NCBI RefSeq assembly: GCF_000337595.1
Contig: NZ_AOIL01000028.1
Span: 50,639 to 84,458, forward strand
Direction: 5' to 3'
Source: Natrialba taiwanensis DSM 12281
GTDB taxonomy: Archaea; Halobacteriota; Halobacteria; Halobacteriales; Natrialbaceae
Length of the DNA: 33,820 nt
Shown here: positions 1 through 8,688 of the stretch, one piece after another
How the letters are laid out: each line of letters starts with the position of its first letter
Numbering within the stretch: the stretch's first letter is position 1
Notes under the pieces: generated by a model
Databases searched by the model: none
The model's input: only the letters and a program-made list of their open reading frames with translations
What the model was told of the DNA's origin: nothing
Position numbers and translations under genes: made by a program

Positions 1-18
1 GAACCGCTCTTCCGATCT
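1..18. other. Sequencing adapter remnant
   Basis: The first 18 bases (GAACCGCTCTTCCGATCT) match the 3' end of the Illumina paired-end adapter. They are library sequence, not genome. The open amylase frame begins straight after, so this marks an untrimmed contig end. Confidence 0.93.
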
Positions 19-636
19 GAGCAATTTCTCTCTTCGGAAGGGGACGCCCAAATCGATGATCCGTACCTGGAAGACTTGATCTGGGTCAAACGAAATCTGG
101 CGGCCGGCGCGCTGATCGATCGGTACGTCGGTGACGCTCTCTACGTCTTCGAGCGCGAGTTCAATCTGCTGGCCGGCATCAACAACGACGAGTGGGACGA
201 CCGAACCGAGTGGGTCGACACGTCCTGGCCGAACGAGACGCTCGTCGACCACGCCGGCGGGCAGGGCGAGGTGACGACGGACGACGAGGGGCGGGTCGAA
301 ATTACTGTTCCCTCGCAAGGCTGGGTCATGTACGCGCCCGAGAGCGGCGGCGGTGGCGGGTCGGGCGAACTCACGCTCCGAGTGACGGTCGGCGTCGATC
401 ACGGCGAGTCCGTCTACTTCACCGGCAGCACCGACGAACTTACCAACTGGGGCGGTGGCATCGAGGGCACCTGGACGGACGGCGACATCTGGGAAGTGAC
501 CGTCGACGATTCCGGTGAGTTTGAGTGGAAGACGCGCCGCGGCCTGTCCGGCGACACCGGCGGCGTGTGGGAGTGCGGCTCCAATCACGACCGGACGGAT
601 CGTCACCCGTCTCATCAGGGCTGGGAAGACGAGTAG
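19..636 (+). CDS. Alpha-amylase C-terminal part with CBM20 starch-binding domain (5' partial)
   Basis: The frame is open from the adapter junction to the TAG at 634-636, so only about the last 205 residues are present and the catalytic barrel is missing. The first part (LIWVKRNLAAG, then FEREFNLLAGINN) looks like the C-terminal beta domain of a GH13 amylase. A GGGGGSG linker follows (bases 343-366). The final ~85 residues resemble a CBM20 starch-binding domain: VYFTGSTDELTNWGGG near its start, FEWKTRRG, and the closing VWECGSNHDRT with the usual W-E-x-G-x-N-R pattern. CBM20 holds raw starch for the catalytic domain. The enzyme is probably secreted, but the signal peptide would lie outside the window. 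Family assignment is by motif only; another starch-active GH13 enzyme is possible. Confidence 0.8.
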   Translation, partial: EQFLSSEGDAQIDDPYLEDLIWVKRNLAAGALIDRYVGDALYVFEREFNLLAGINNDEWDDRTEWVDTSWPNETLVDHAGGQGEVTTDDEGRVEITVPSQGWVMYAPESGGGGGSGELTLRVTVGVDHGESVYFTGSTDELTNWGGGIEGTWTDGDIWEVTVDDSGEFEWKTRRGLSGDTGGVWECGSNHDRTDRHPSHQGWEDE

Positions 637-705
637 CGCTTGTCGCCCGGCAACGGACGAACTGCCGCCGACAACGGTTGGTTGGTTCCTTCCGGTTCTC
701 GCCCC

Positions 706-711
706 TTTATG
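706..711 (+). promoter_or_regulatory. TATA-like box of the quinone oxidoreductase gene
   Basis: CTTTATG lies about 27-30 bases before the ATG at 736 and no Shine-Dalgarno sequence is seen before that ATG. This fits a leaderless haloarchaeal transcript and supports the 736 start over the longer open frame from 640. Confidence 0.5.
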
Positions 712-735
712 CAGTCGTGTTACAAATGTACGAGT

Positions 736-1707
736 ATGCGAGCGATTGAAGTAACAACATACGGCGACAGCGACCAACTCGAGCAAATCGACGCCGACCT
801 GCCCGAACCGGACGCCGGGGAGGTCCGGATCGAGATAGAGGCCGCGGGCATCAACTTCGCGGACATCATGCAGCGCCGCGGCGCGTATCCCGGCGGTCCG
901 GAAACCCCCTACGTTCCCGGCATGGAAGCCGCAGGGACGGTCGACGCGACCGGCGAGGGTGTCGATCTGAACGAGGGCGACCGCGTCGTCGGACTGCTCG
1001 ACACCGGCGGCTACGCCGAGTACGCCACGGCCAACGCGCAGATGCTCTTTCCGATCCCGGAGGGTATGAGCTTCGAGGAAGCCGCCGGCTTCCCCGTCCA
1101 GTTCCTCACCGCCCACAGCTGTCTGTTCGAGTGGGGCGGCCTCGAAGCCGGCGAGACAGTACTGATCCAGGCCGCAGCGGGCGGCGTCGGCACCGCCGCC
1201 GTCCAGCTCGCCTCGAACGCGGGCGCGGAGGTCTTCGGCACCGCGAGCACGCAGGAAAAACTCGATCTCGCCGCTGAGCTCGGCTGCGATCACCCGATCA
1301 ACTACACGGAGACGGACTTCCGCGAGGTCGTTGACGAGGAGACCGACGGCGAAGGCGTCGACCTCGTCCTCGAATCCGTCGGCGACGACGTCTTCGAGCG
1401 CAGCCTCGACGCGATGGCCCACTTCGGGCGCATGGTCACCTACGGCGTCGCGAGCGGCGTTCCCGCCAGCGCGGAGAACCGCCGACTCCTCTTCGAGAAC
1501 AAGACCGTTTCTGGCTTCCACCTCGGACAGGCCTCCTACCACGACCCCGAGCGGATCATGAAGGCCGTCCCAGATCTGACGGAGGGCCTGACGAGCGGCG
1601 ACCTCGAGGTTATCCTCGGCGAGGACTTCGCACTCGAGGATGCAGCCGAAGCCCACCAGTACATCGAGGACCGCAAGAGTTCGGGAAAGGTCGTGTTGAA
1701 GCCCTGA
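736..1707 (+). CDS. NADPH:quinone oxidoreductase, zinc-independent MDR family
   Basis: The 323-residue product is a medium-chain dehydrogenase/reductase of the quinone oxidoreductase type, which reduces quinones or enones with NAD(P)H in the cytoplasm. The N-terminal GroES-like half has the family pattern GINFADIMQRRG followed by YPGGPETPYVPGMEAAG. The Rossmann half carries the nucleotide-binding AAAGGVGTAAVQLA and a later DLVLESVGDD. The zinc-ligand cysteines of true alcohol dehydrogenases are absent, and the length is usual for the family. The start was chosen from the TATA-like box about 28 bases upstream; the frame is open to 640 but that extension (SPGNGRTAADNG...) does not look conserved. 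The physiological substrate is unknown. Confidence 0.88.
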   Translation: MRAIEVTTYGDSDQLEQIDADLPEPDAGEVRIEIEAAGINFADIMQRRGAYPGGPETPYVPGMEAAGTVDATGEGVDLNEGDRVVGLLDTGGYAEYATANAQMLFPIPEGMSFEEAAGFPVQFLTAHSCLFEWGGLEAGETVLIQAAAGGVGTAAVQLASNAGAEVFGTASTQEKLDLAAELGCDHPINYTETDFREVVDEETDGEGVDLVLESVGDDVFERSLDAMAHFGRMVTYGVASGVPASAENRRLLFENKTVSGFHLGQASYHDPERIMKAVPDLTEGLTSGDLEVILGEDFALEDAAEAHQYIEDRKSSGKVVLKP

Positions 1708-2089
1708 GGTTCGGTGACCGGTCGCTCACTGTGGTGAGCGGTTCGGGTGCGTCGTGTGGTGCGAGAAGCGGTGCGTGACACGGCCAAAAACCGACTCCGT
1801 CGCGGCGACCGTCATCCAGTTCGAGTTCGGGACGATTTCTCGTCCGGTCGGATTGCTGTCGAAGACAGTCCGCGGTGGAACCGACGACGCCAGTCACTGC
1901 GGCCGAGCGTTCGTCAGCGGATCGACTGCGACAGAGCGCTCCGCGGCTACAACGGTCCTCACAAAGTGCTTTGGGGTCGTCTCGGTCTCTCCGAGAGCGA
2001 CTCTATTGGACTCACGTCGACGCGGTGCGGTGGACTTCTCAGCGACACGTCCGGGCAACCCTTATTCCAACGAACACAGTGTAACAGAT
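1708..2089. other. Intergenic region, no gene seen
   Basis: About 380 bases with no convincing frame. Open frames pass through it but have arginine/serine-rich composition typical of non-coding GC-rich DNA. A TATA-like CTTATTCC at 2061-2068 is placed to serve the small ORF at 2090. Confidence 0.5.
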
Positions 2090-2227
2090 ATGGACGAAAT
2101 CGTCTTGGTATTCATCAAAACCATCGAGTTGATTTTCGATCTTGTAGAAACGATCTATCGACGGTTCTTTTCTGACGAGATAGATGACGACAAACAAGCT
2201 CAATCAGGGATTGACGACGTTCAATAA
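2090..2227 (+). CDS. Possible 45-residue amphipathic small protein
   Basis: The ATG at 2090 opens a 45-codon frame. Its product begins MDEIVLVFIKTIELIFDLVE, then has a basic turn (YRRFF) and an acidic polar tail (SDEIDDDKQAQSG). The first ~27 residues would form one hydrophobic or amphipathic helix and the tail has haloarchaeal acidity. A TATA-like CTTATTCC sits 22-29 bases before the ATG, fitting a leaderless start. A longer in-frame extension upstream to 1754 has the composition of non-coding DNA. No family is recognised. Composition and promoter spacing favour a real membrane-associated microprotein, but 45 codons is weak evidence. Confidence 0.45.
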   Translation: MDEIVLVFIKTIELIFDLVETIYRRFFSDEIDDDKQAQSGIDDVQ

Positions 2228-2317
2228 GCGCATGTAGCAAGTGTCCATTCCGCACGACGGCACAGCTGAAGAAACAGATTCCAACGGATCAGTTGACGGA
2301 AACGCGTTCAAGCCGGT

Positions 2318-2863
2318 TCAGTCGCTCTCTACCGCACGAAACGACGCGTCCCACTCGAGTTCGTGATCGACGAACTCGGCTTCGTCAAGCGGCCGCCCGC
2401 CCGCGAACCTGAACTCGCCGGCGACGGTCCGCCCCTCGAGTACGCCCGGAAGCCAGAGCCGGTCGTCCTCCCACATCTGGTCGTAGGGTACCTCGTCGAT
2501 CGGAACCCACTCGGGACGGGCTTCGTCGGAGGGGCGTGGCTCGCCGGCGAACGTCCCGGTCCGGTAGACGTGACAGCGCGTGTGAACCGCGCCGTCGAGC
2601 AGGAACGTGAGTTCGCCCGCCTTCTCGAGGGCCGCGGGATCGAGTTCGAGTCCGACTTCCTCTCGCGTCTCGCGGACGGCGCACTCGCGCGGCGTTTCGT
2701 CGCCTTCGAGTTTCCCGCCGGGGCCGTTGTACCAGCCCTCGCCGAGGCCGCGGCGTTTTTCGATCAGGAGGACCTCGTCGGTGGCATTCGGCGCACCAGC
2801 CGCGTCGTCGGGCCGCCCATCCCCGCGATCGCGAAGCACGAAACAGAGCGTCGCCTCGATCAT
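2318..2863 (-). CDS. Nudix hydrolase (MutT/8-oxo-dGTPase-like)
   Basis: The 181-residue protein carries a complete Nudix box at about residues 50-72: G, five residues (KLEGD), E, seven residues, then RETREEVGL. This loop binds the divalent metals that hydrolyse a nucleoside diphosphate linked to another group. GWYNGPGGKLEGDE resembles the oxidised-purine nucleotide subgroup (MutT/MTH1), suggesting nucleotide-pool sanitation, but substrates are hard to infer within Nudix. A TATA-like CTTTAGTAA sits about 30 bases before the start on the minus strand, so it probably has its own leaderless promoter although it lies only 73 bases behind the next minus-strand gene. Residues 12-30 are a low-complexity D/G/A insertion. 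Confidence 0.9.
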   Translation of the reverse strand: MIEATLCFVLRDRGDGRPDDAAGAPNATDEVLLIEKRRGLGEGWYNGPGGKLEGDETPRECAVRETREEVGLELDPAALEKAGELTFLLDGAVHTRCHVYRTGTFAGEPRPSDEARPEWVPIDEVPYDQMWEDDRLWLPGVLEGRTVAGEFRFAGGRPLDEAEFVDHELEWDASFRAVESD

Positions 2864-2936
2864 ACGAACTCGTTTGGCGACCAGTTACTAAAGCCAGCCG
2901 AACCGGTAGCGATGCGGATCGGCGTCGACTGCCGGT

Positions 2937-3941
2937 CTACGGCCGCTTGCCCGTCAGCGCTTCGCTCGCCGGTGCGAACGAGATCGTCGAGCCCGCACCC
3001 GCCTCTTTTGCGCGTTCGTACAGCATGTGCGCTGCGGCGACGGTTTCGATTCCCGTCCCGCCACTGTCGAAAACCGTGATCTCGTCGTCTCCCGTCCGAC
3101 CGGATGCGGTTCCGGCGACGACCTCGCCGAGTTCAGCATGGATGTGGTCCTCGGTGACGGCACCCGCCTCGAGCGCGGCGAGGAACGAGCCTGCATCGTA
3201 GGTGGCGCGCTCGCGGAGGTCCGGCACGTAGGTGGCCCGTTCGATCGTCGTCGTATCGAGTTCACGCTTGCCCTCCTGGTACTGGCCCATCGCCGTGACG
3301 TGGGTCCCGGGATCGAGGTCGGTGCCGTCAAAGACCGGGTCGCTGGCGCTGGTCGCCGTGATGACCACGTCCGCACCGTCGATCGCCGCCGCACTCGAGT
3401 CGACGGCCGCGACGTCGGCGTCGAGCGCCTCGTCGAACTCGTCGGCGAACGCCGTCCGGCTCTCCCGGGTCGGCGAGTAGACGCGAACGTCGTTGAACTC
3501 GCGGACGGTCGCGGTGGCGTGGACCTGGCCGCGGGCCTGCGGGCCGCTGCCGATGACGGCGAGCGTCGCGGCGTCGTCTCGAGCGAGTTCGTCGACGGCG
3601 ACGGCCCCGGCGGCTCCCGTCTTGAACGGGTTCATGCTCGCGCCGTCGAGGAGGGCGAGGGGCTCGCCGCTCTCGGCGTCGAACAGCGGCGTCATGAACC
3701 AGCCGTCGCCGGAGCCGAAGCCAGCGCCGTACATGTAGCCGCCCATCGCGCCGGTGTCGGGCAGGAGGGCCGCATAGCTGGTGAACATTCCCGCGGGGTC
3801 CTCGCGGAAGAACTTCTGTCGCGGAAACGCGGGCGCGCCGTTGCCGACCTGCCGGTACCCGTCCCGGACGGCGTCGACGTAGTCCGCTGGCGATGCAAGG
3901 TCGTCGATCTCCTCGCTGGTGAGAAACAGCGTGTCCGTCAT
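2937..3941 (-). CDS. Ornithine cyclodeaminase / alanine dehydrogenase family protein
   Basis: The 334-residue protein belongs to the ornithine cyclodeaminase/mu-crystallin family, whose archaeal members include NAD-dependent alanine dehydrogenases and imino-acid reductases. It shows the substrate-domain signature LDGASMNPFKTGAAGAVAVD with K107, the Rossmann motif VIGSGPQARGQ at about 129-139, and ADVVITATSASDPVFDG. The start is MTDTLFLTSEEIDDL; an in-frame extension to 4091 would read into the neighbouring gene's coding region. A T-rich TATA-like CTTTTTCC about 30 bases upstream suggests its own promoter, although the aminotransferase ends only 80 bases before it. Beside that aminotransferase, an amino- or imino-acid oxidoreductase recycling alanine or glutamate is plausible. 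The exact reaction cannot be decided from sequence. Confidence 0.85.
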   Translation of the reverse strand: MTDTLFLTSEEIDDLASPADYVDAVRDGYRQVGNGAPAFPRQKFFREDPAGMFTSYAALLPDTGAMGGYMYGAGFGSGDGWFMTPLFDAESGEPLALLDGASMNPFKTGAAGAVAVDELARDDAATLAVIGSGPQARGQVHATATVREFNDVRVYSPTRESRTAFADEFDEALDADVAAVDSSAAAIDGADVVITATSASDPVFDGTDLDPGTHVTAMGQYQEGKRELDTTTIERATYVPDLRERATYDAGSFLAALEAGAVTEDHIHAELGEVVAGTASGRTGDDEITVFDSGGTGIETVAAAHMLYERAKEAGAGSTISFAPASEALTGKRP

Positions 3942-4021
3942 GCGTGCTCGTTTCGGCTCGAGCAGGAAAAAGCCGTCACAAGCGGCGAACGCGGTGGGAA
4001 AGCGAAACGAACGGCCTCGTC

Positions 4022-5389
4022 TCAGAACACCTCGTCGATCGCCGCTTCGAGTTCGGTGAGCGCCGTCTCGATCTCCGTCGCCGTCGCACACAGCGGCGGT
4101 GCAAGCAGGAGCTGCGTGGCCGGACGACCGGTACCGACGATGACGCCCCGGTCCTCGAGCGCCGCGGCGACGGCCGGCACCGGATTCTCGGATTCACCTT
4201 CGCGCTCGTCACCGCCTGTATCGTCGACGCGCGGATCGTAAAACGGCTCGCCGGTCGCGGGATCGGCGAACTCGACCGCCCGGAGGTAGCCGCGGCCTCG
4301 AACGTCAGCGACGACGTCGGTTCGAGACGCGAGTTCGTCCAGCCCGGTCTCGAGGGCCGGAGCGTTCTCTCGGGCGTTCTCGATGAGTCCGTTGTCGTAG
4401 GCCTCGATGGCGGCGAGCCCCGCCGCGCAGCCGACCGGATGACCGCCGAAGGTCTGACCGAGGTCGAAGCCCTCCTGCTCGATATCCGCGACGAGTTCGG
4501 GCCGCGCCAGGACGCCGGCCAGCGGCGCGTACGAACTCGTGACGCCCTTGGCGAAGGTGAGCAGGTCGGGTTCGATCCCCTCGGTCTCGACGCCGAACCA
4601 CTCGCCGCAGCGGCCGAATCCGGTGATGACCTCGTCGGCGATCAGGAGGATCTCGTACTCGTCGCAGAGTTCGCGCACGCGCTCGAAGTAGCCCGGCGGT
4701 GCCGTGTACGCGCCGCTCGAGCCCGCGACGGGTTCCATCATGATCGCCGCGATGCTGTCTGGCCCCTCGTTTCGGATGACGAACTCGAGGTGGTCGGCCG
4801 CCGCGTCCGCGAGTTCGGCCGGCGTCTCGGCGTCGAACGGCGACCGGTGGGCCATCGGCGGGAGGAACTTCGCCGCGCCGGTCGTGGCGGCGTGGGTTTC
4901 GACGAGGTTGCGGGTTTCGGGGTCGCCGGTCAGGCTGCCCGCGCCGTAGGTCGAGCCGTGATAGGAGCGCCAGCGGGTCAGAATTTTCGATGCGCCGGTG
5001 TGGTTGCGCGCGAGTTGGACGGCGAGTTCGTTGGCTTCGCTGCCGGTGACCGAGAACAGCGCGTGCGAAAGAGAGCCCGGCGCGAGGTCGACGAGTCGCT
5101 CGCCGAGCGCGGCGCGGACGGGCGAGCGCTTCGCGGCGGAGACGTACTGGATCTGCTCGAGTTGTTCGGTCATGCCGTCGATGATCGTCCGGTTGCCGTG
5201 GCCGGCGTTGACGCAGTAGAGTTGCGAGACGAAGTCGAGGTACGTCGTGCCCGTCTCGTCGACGACCGTCGTGCCGTCGCCGTCCGTAATCGCTAACACG
5301 TCGCTGTCGGGGTCGTACCAGTGGGGTATCGTCGTCGGAACCGTCGTCGATTCCTCAGTGGGTCCTTCTAACATGACAGTGGTATCCAC
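4022..5389 (-). CDS. Class-III PLP aminotransferase (taurine/omega-amino acid type)
   Basis: The product (455 residues from the GTG at 5389, 450 from the ATG at 5374) is a fold-type I class-III aminotransferase. Visible are the phosphate-binding TGSEANE (115-121), RSYHGSTYGAGSLTGDP (141-157), the cofactor aspartate in IADEVITGFGR (D252) and the PLP lysine in FAKGVTSS (K281). The N-terminal FVSQLYCVNAGHGN and the KILTRWRSYHG stretch recall taurine:2-oxoglutarate or taurine:pyruvate transaminases more than acetylornithine enzymes. That is my reading of motifs, not a measured match. Neighbours on the same strand are an MFS carrier upstream and an alanine-dehydrogenase-like gene downstream, which fits breakdown of an imported amine with recycling of the amino group. 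GTG versus ATG as start is undecided. Confidence 0.88.
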   Translation of the reverse strand: MDTTVMLEGPTEESTTVPTTIPHWYDPDSDVLAITDGDGTTVVDETGTTYLDFVSQLYCVNAGHGNRTIIDGMTEQLEQIQYVSAAKRSPVRAALGERLVDLAPGSLSHALFSVTGSEANELAVQLARNHTGASKILTRWRSYHGSTYGAGSLTGDPETRNLVETHAATTGAAKFLPPMAHRSPFDAETPAELADAAADHLEFVIRNEGPDSIAAIMMEPVAGSSGAYTAPPGYFERVRELCDEYEILLIADEVITGFGRCGEWFGVETEGIEPDLLTFAKGVTSSYAPLAGVLARPELVADIEQEGFDLGQTFGGHPVGCAAGLAAIEAYDNGLIENARENAPALETGLDELASRTDVVADVRGRGYLRAVEFADPATGEPFYDPRVDDTGGDEREGESENPVPAVAAALEDRGVIVGTGRPATQLLLAPPLCATATEIETALTELEAAIDEVF

Positions 5390-5513
5390 GTGGTTCGGGT
5401 TAACTGTTGTCCCGCAATTCGACTCGCTTTGATCTTGGAGTTAGATCACCACCCAGCGTTCGAACCACGGTCAACACGAATCGTAGCCGTCCAGGACGGC
5501 CCCTCGGCGCGGA

Positions 5514-6794
5514 TCAGTTTCGCCGGTCGCCCGTCTTCGAGAGGACGACGGAGAGGAGAGCGCCGGTCGTGGGAAACACTGCAAGGAGAGCGAAGGTCTG
5601 CCAGACGGAGATCAGCGAGAGGAGAGCGCCCGCGATCGCAGCGCCGGCGGCACCGATGCCGAAGACGCAGAGGTAGGTGTATCCGTACGAGAGGCCGCGA
5701 TCCCCCGGCGGACTGTACTCCGCGATCGTCGCCTGGTACATCGGCTGGAGCGAGAACAGCAGGAAGCCGAGCAGGGAGCCGATCAGCAATAGGGGGACGA
5801 ACCCCATCCGTGCGACCGGGACGAACACCACGGCGACGACGGCGATCGAGGCGAAGATGACCGTCATCCCGGTCTCAGTTTGGATGCGATCGGTGAGCTT
5901 GCCGCCGACGTACTGGCCGGCCATGCCCACCATCAACAGCCCGGCGTAGAGGTACGAGGCCGGATCGAACTCTTCTGCCATCGGGCTGTTGGGATCGAAC
6001 AACTGGAGTTGCTCGATGATGTTCGGCATGAAGTCGCCCAACACGTCGGGCAGGAAGGTCAACGTGCCGCGATAGAAGAGTCCGTTCATCATGACGACGA
6101 CCATCGCGACCGTAAAGCCGACCGTAAACAGCGCCCGGCTATCCGCGACGAACCGCGAGAGCGACATCTGCCGGTCGTCCCCTCGGGTGCCGCCGTCCGG
6201 CTCCGTCTGCACCGCAGCCGTCTCGTCGAAACTCGCCGTCAGCGCGTAGAGCACGCCGATCGCGGCCGGCGCGACGAGCAAGGCCGTGACGAGTTCCCAG
6301 TCGAAGAACAACAGCAACACCGCCGTCAGCAGCGGCCCGAACGCGATGCCGAAGTTGCCGGCGATGCCGTGATAGGCGAATCCGGTGCCGCGTTGTTCGA
6401 CGCCGGTCGAGATCAGCGAGAGTCCGGCGGGGTGGTAAATGCTCGCCGCGATGCCCCAGAGACAGAGCGCGGCCGCGATCATCGCGACTCCCTGGGCGGC
6501 GCTCAACAGCAAGAACGAGCCACCCATCCCCGCCAGACAGCCCATCACGAGTTCGCGCGAGCCGAATCGGTCGACCAGGATGCCGGCCGGCAGCGCACCG
6601 AGACCGAACAGCGCGTAGCCGACGGAGACGGCGACCCCGAGAACGGCGGTATTGACACTGAACTCGGCAAGCCAGATCACCATCAGAATCGGGATCGAGA
6701 GCTCGTAGGTGTGAACGACGGCGTGGGCGATCATCACGAACCCGGTGATCGACCTGTCGTTCCCGGTGAGTCGACCCGAGTGGGCAGTACTCAT
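5514..6794 (-). CDS. MFS transporter
   Basis: The 426-residue protein has about 12 hydrophobic segments in two six-helix halves separated by a polar loop near residues 190-215 (DETAAVQTEPDGGTRGDDRQ), the layout of the major facilitator superfamily. The loop after helix 2 (LGALPAGILVDRFGSRELVMG) is a typical MFS motif A with G-x-L-a-D-r-x-G-s-R. A second motif A-like loop (GGKLTDRIQTE) follows the start of the C-terminal half, and a soluble linker near FLPDVLGDFMPNIIEQLQLF is unusual. The ATG at 6794 was chosen because a TATA-like ATTATG lies about 30 bases before it; the longer frame to 6890 adds a non-hydrophobic leader. It lies between the ThDP enzyme and the aminotransferase and probably moves their substrate or product. 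Specificity is unknown. Confidence 0.88.
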   Translation of the reverse strand: MSTAHSGRLTGNDRSITGFVMIAHAVVHTYELSIPILMVIWLAEFSVNTAVLGVAVSVGYALFGLGALPAGILVDRFGSRELVMGCLAGMGGSFLLLSAAQGVAMIAAALCLWGIAASIYHPAGLSLISTGVEQRGTGFAYHGIAGNFGIAFGPLLTAVLLLFFDWELVTALLVAPAAIGVLYALTASFDETAAVQTEPDGGTRGDDRQMSLSRFVADSRALFTVGFTVAMVVVMMNGLFYRGTLTFLPDVLGDFMPNIIEQLQLFDPNSPMAEEFDPASYLYAGLLMVGMAGQYVGGKLTDRIQTETGMTVIFASIAVVAVVFVPVARMGFVPLLLIGSLLGFLLFSLQPMYQATIAEYSPPGDRGLSYGYTYLCVFGIGAAGAAIAGALLSLISVWQTFALLAVFPTTGALLSVVLSKTGDRRN

Positions 6795-6904
6795 ACTAGG
6801 TTTCACACGCACTGCACGTGGCATAATGGTTGCTAAGCCAGCGATACTGTCCGGACACGCACACGCACCCGTGGCCACACCACTCGACACAACGTCTGCA
6901 CTCG

Positions 6905-8548
6905 TCAGTCGTTCAGCCAGACGCTCGCCTGCGGTTCGTACGGGTCGGTAGGGATCTCGACCAGCGTCGGGCCGTCGCTGTCGATCGCGGCAGTCACGGT
7001 TTCGGTGATCTCCGTCGGGGTCGCGGCCCGCATCGTCTCGAGTCCCATACCAGACGCGATTGCGTCGAACTCGAGCGGGACGTCCTGCCAGCCGTACTCG
7101 CCTTCGTCCATGCGGTAGTTTCGTTCGGCGTCCTCGCTGATGATCGCGTAGTCGCTGTTGGTGAAGACGACGACGGTGACATCGAGGGCTTCGTCAGCGA
7201 GCGTGTGGAGTTCGTGGACGCACATCATCAGGCCGCCGTCGCCGACGAGGGCGACGACGGGTTGGTCCGGGTTCGCGGCTTTTGCGCCGATAGCGGAGGG
7301 GAGGCTCGACCCCATGGTTGCCCAGGAGCCGGGGTTGACGTAGTCGCGCGGCGCGTACGTTTCGAACGCGACGAGCGCCCAGATCCGAGAGCCGCCGGCG
7401 TCGGCGGTGACGACGGCGTCCCGGGGGACGCTATCTCGGATCGCCTCCAGCGCGCTGACGGACGTGATCGGCGATTCGTCGACCGCGCGGAGATCGGCGA
7501 GCCGACGGTCGACGGCGGTTCTCGTTTCACGGGCGCGTTCGCGACCGCCGGTCGCCGCGATCGAGCGCTCGGCGAGTTCAGTATCGAGGGCGGCGAGCGT
7601 GCGCCCGGCGTCGGCAACGATGCCGACCGCCGGATCGTATCCCGTGCCGATGTCGGCGGCGTCGAGGGTGACGTGAACGAGGTCGTCAGGAACGTCGATT
7701 TCCCAGTGGTGCATCGAGACGGCGTCGAAGTCGGTCCCGACGCCTAGCGCCGCATCGGCCGCGGCGATGTGCTCTTTGACTGCGGTCCCGGTGCCGCCAC
7801 AGAGGACGCCACCGAAGAGGTCGTGATCGTCGGGGAAGACGGCCTTGCCCTTGTAGGTGGGAAAGACCGGTGCCCCGAGCCGTTCCGCGACGGCCTCGAG
7901 TTCTGAACTCGCGTCCGCGGCGCGAACGCCGCCACCGGTGATGATGATCGGGCGCTGCGCTGCTGCGAGGAGGGCTGCGGCGTCGCCGACTGAGTCGTCG
8001 GCTGGCGTGGCGGGCGAGTGCGGGTCGGTCTCGCCGGGGTCGGCAAGGGAAACGTCCATCGGCAGGAAGTTCTTCGGAATGCCGACGCGAACGGGCCCCT
8101 TCGGCGGCGTCAGCGCGGTATCGATCGCGCGTTGGAGCTCGGCGATCGTACTCTGTGGCGTCTCGACGGTGACGTTTTCCTTGACGACGTTGTCGTACGT
8201 GTTCGGCGGCGTTTCGTGGATCCCGTCGCCACCCCGGACGTCGGGTTCCGTCTCGACGGCCATGTGAACCAGCGGCGTGCAGTCGTTTTTCGCGTTCTTC
8301 AGGCCGTTCATCGCGTTCATATCTCCCGGACCGGGAATGACGACGGTCGCCGCGAGGCCGCCGCTGCTCTCGGCATACCCCCACGCCTGGTGCGAAACGG
8401 CCGTCTCGTGGCGCGCCATGATGAACTCGATGTCGGTGCGCTCGCTGATCGCTTCGTTCAACGGGAGCGTCTGCTTGCCAGGAATTCCGAACAACGTGTC
8501 GATCCCGTTTGCCACCAACCGCTCGATGACGGCCTCGCTGATTCGCAT
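6905..8548 (-). CDS. Thiamine diphosphate-dependent enzyme (acetolactate synthase/decarboxylase family)
   Basis: The 547-residue protein has the three-domain layout of ThDP enzymes such as acetolactate synthase, benzoylformate decarboxylase and sulfoacetaldehyde acetyltransferase. The N-terminal PYR domain starts VIERLVANGIDTLFGIPG and holds the cofactor-activating glutamate in ARHETAVSHQAWGYA (E48). The central domain contains PIIITGGGVRAADA. The C-terminal PP domain has the metal-binding GDGGLM at about 436-441, ending at NSDYAI about 28 residues later. The GIPG-K and NPGSWATMGSSLP stretches are not those of the biosynthetic IlvB I recall, so a dedicated catabolic decarboxylase or lyase is likelier. 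A TATA-like CTTTACGC sits about 30 bases upstream of the ATG. It heads the minus-strand group that continues into the transporter and aminotransferase genes. Confidence 0.85.
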   Translation of the reverse strand: MRISEAVIERLVANGIDTLFGIPGKQTLPLNEAISERTDIEFIMARHETAVSHQAWGYAESSGGLAATVVIPGPGDMNAMNGLKNAKNDCTPLVHMAVETEPDVRGGDGIHETPPNTYDNVVKENVTVETPQSTIAELQRAIDTALTPPKGPVRVGIPKNFLPMDVSLADPGETDPHSPATPADDSVGDAAALLAAAQRPIIITGGGVRAADASSELEAVAERLGAPVFPTYKGKAVFPDDHDLFGGVLCGGTGTAVKEHIAAADAALGVGTDFDAVSMHHWEIDVPDDLVHVTLDAADIGTGYDPAVGIVADAGRTLAALDTELAERSIAATGGRERARETRTAVDRRLADLRAVDESPITSVSALEAIRDSVPRDAVVTADAGGSRIWALVAFETYAPRDYVNPGSWATMGSSLPSAIGAKAANPDQPVVALVGDGGLMMCVHELHTLADEALDVTVVVFTNSDYAIISEDAERNYRMDEGEYGWQDVPLEFDAIASGMGLETMRAATPTEITETVTAAIDSDGPTLVEIPTDPYEPQASVWLND

Positions 8549-8688
8549 ACCGATGGATGTGCCACACGGGAGCGTAAAGGTTGAGGATCATGTTCGTTCG
8601 GTGGACCGTCTCTGTCAGTGTCGATCGAAAGAGAATCCGCGGAGCCAGCGAGTGGCACGAACCAGCAGCGAGCGGCCGACCGACACCG

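Noticed and set aside
3944-5296. 450-codon plus-strand open frame opposite the aminotransferase
   Set aside because: Arginine/valine/glycine-rich product with no motif; it mirrors a well-supported minus-strand enzyme in GC-rich DNA.
5880-6836. 318-codon plus-strand frame opposite the MFS gene
   Set aside because: Composition (R/D/H/E runs) is an antisense shadow of hydrophobic codons; the minus strand encodes a clear 12-helix transporter.
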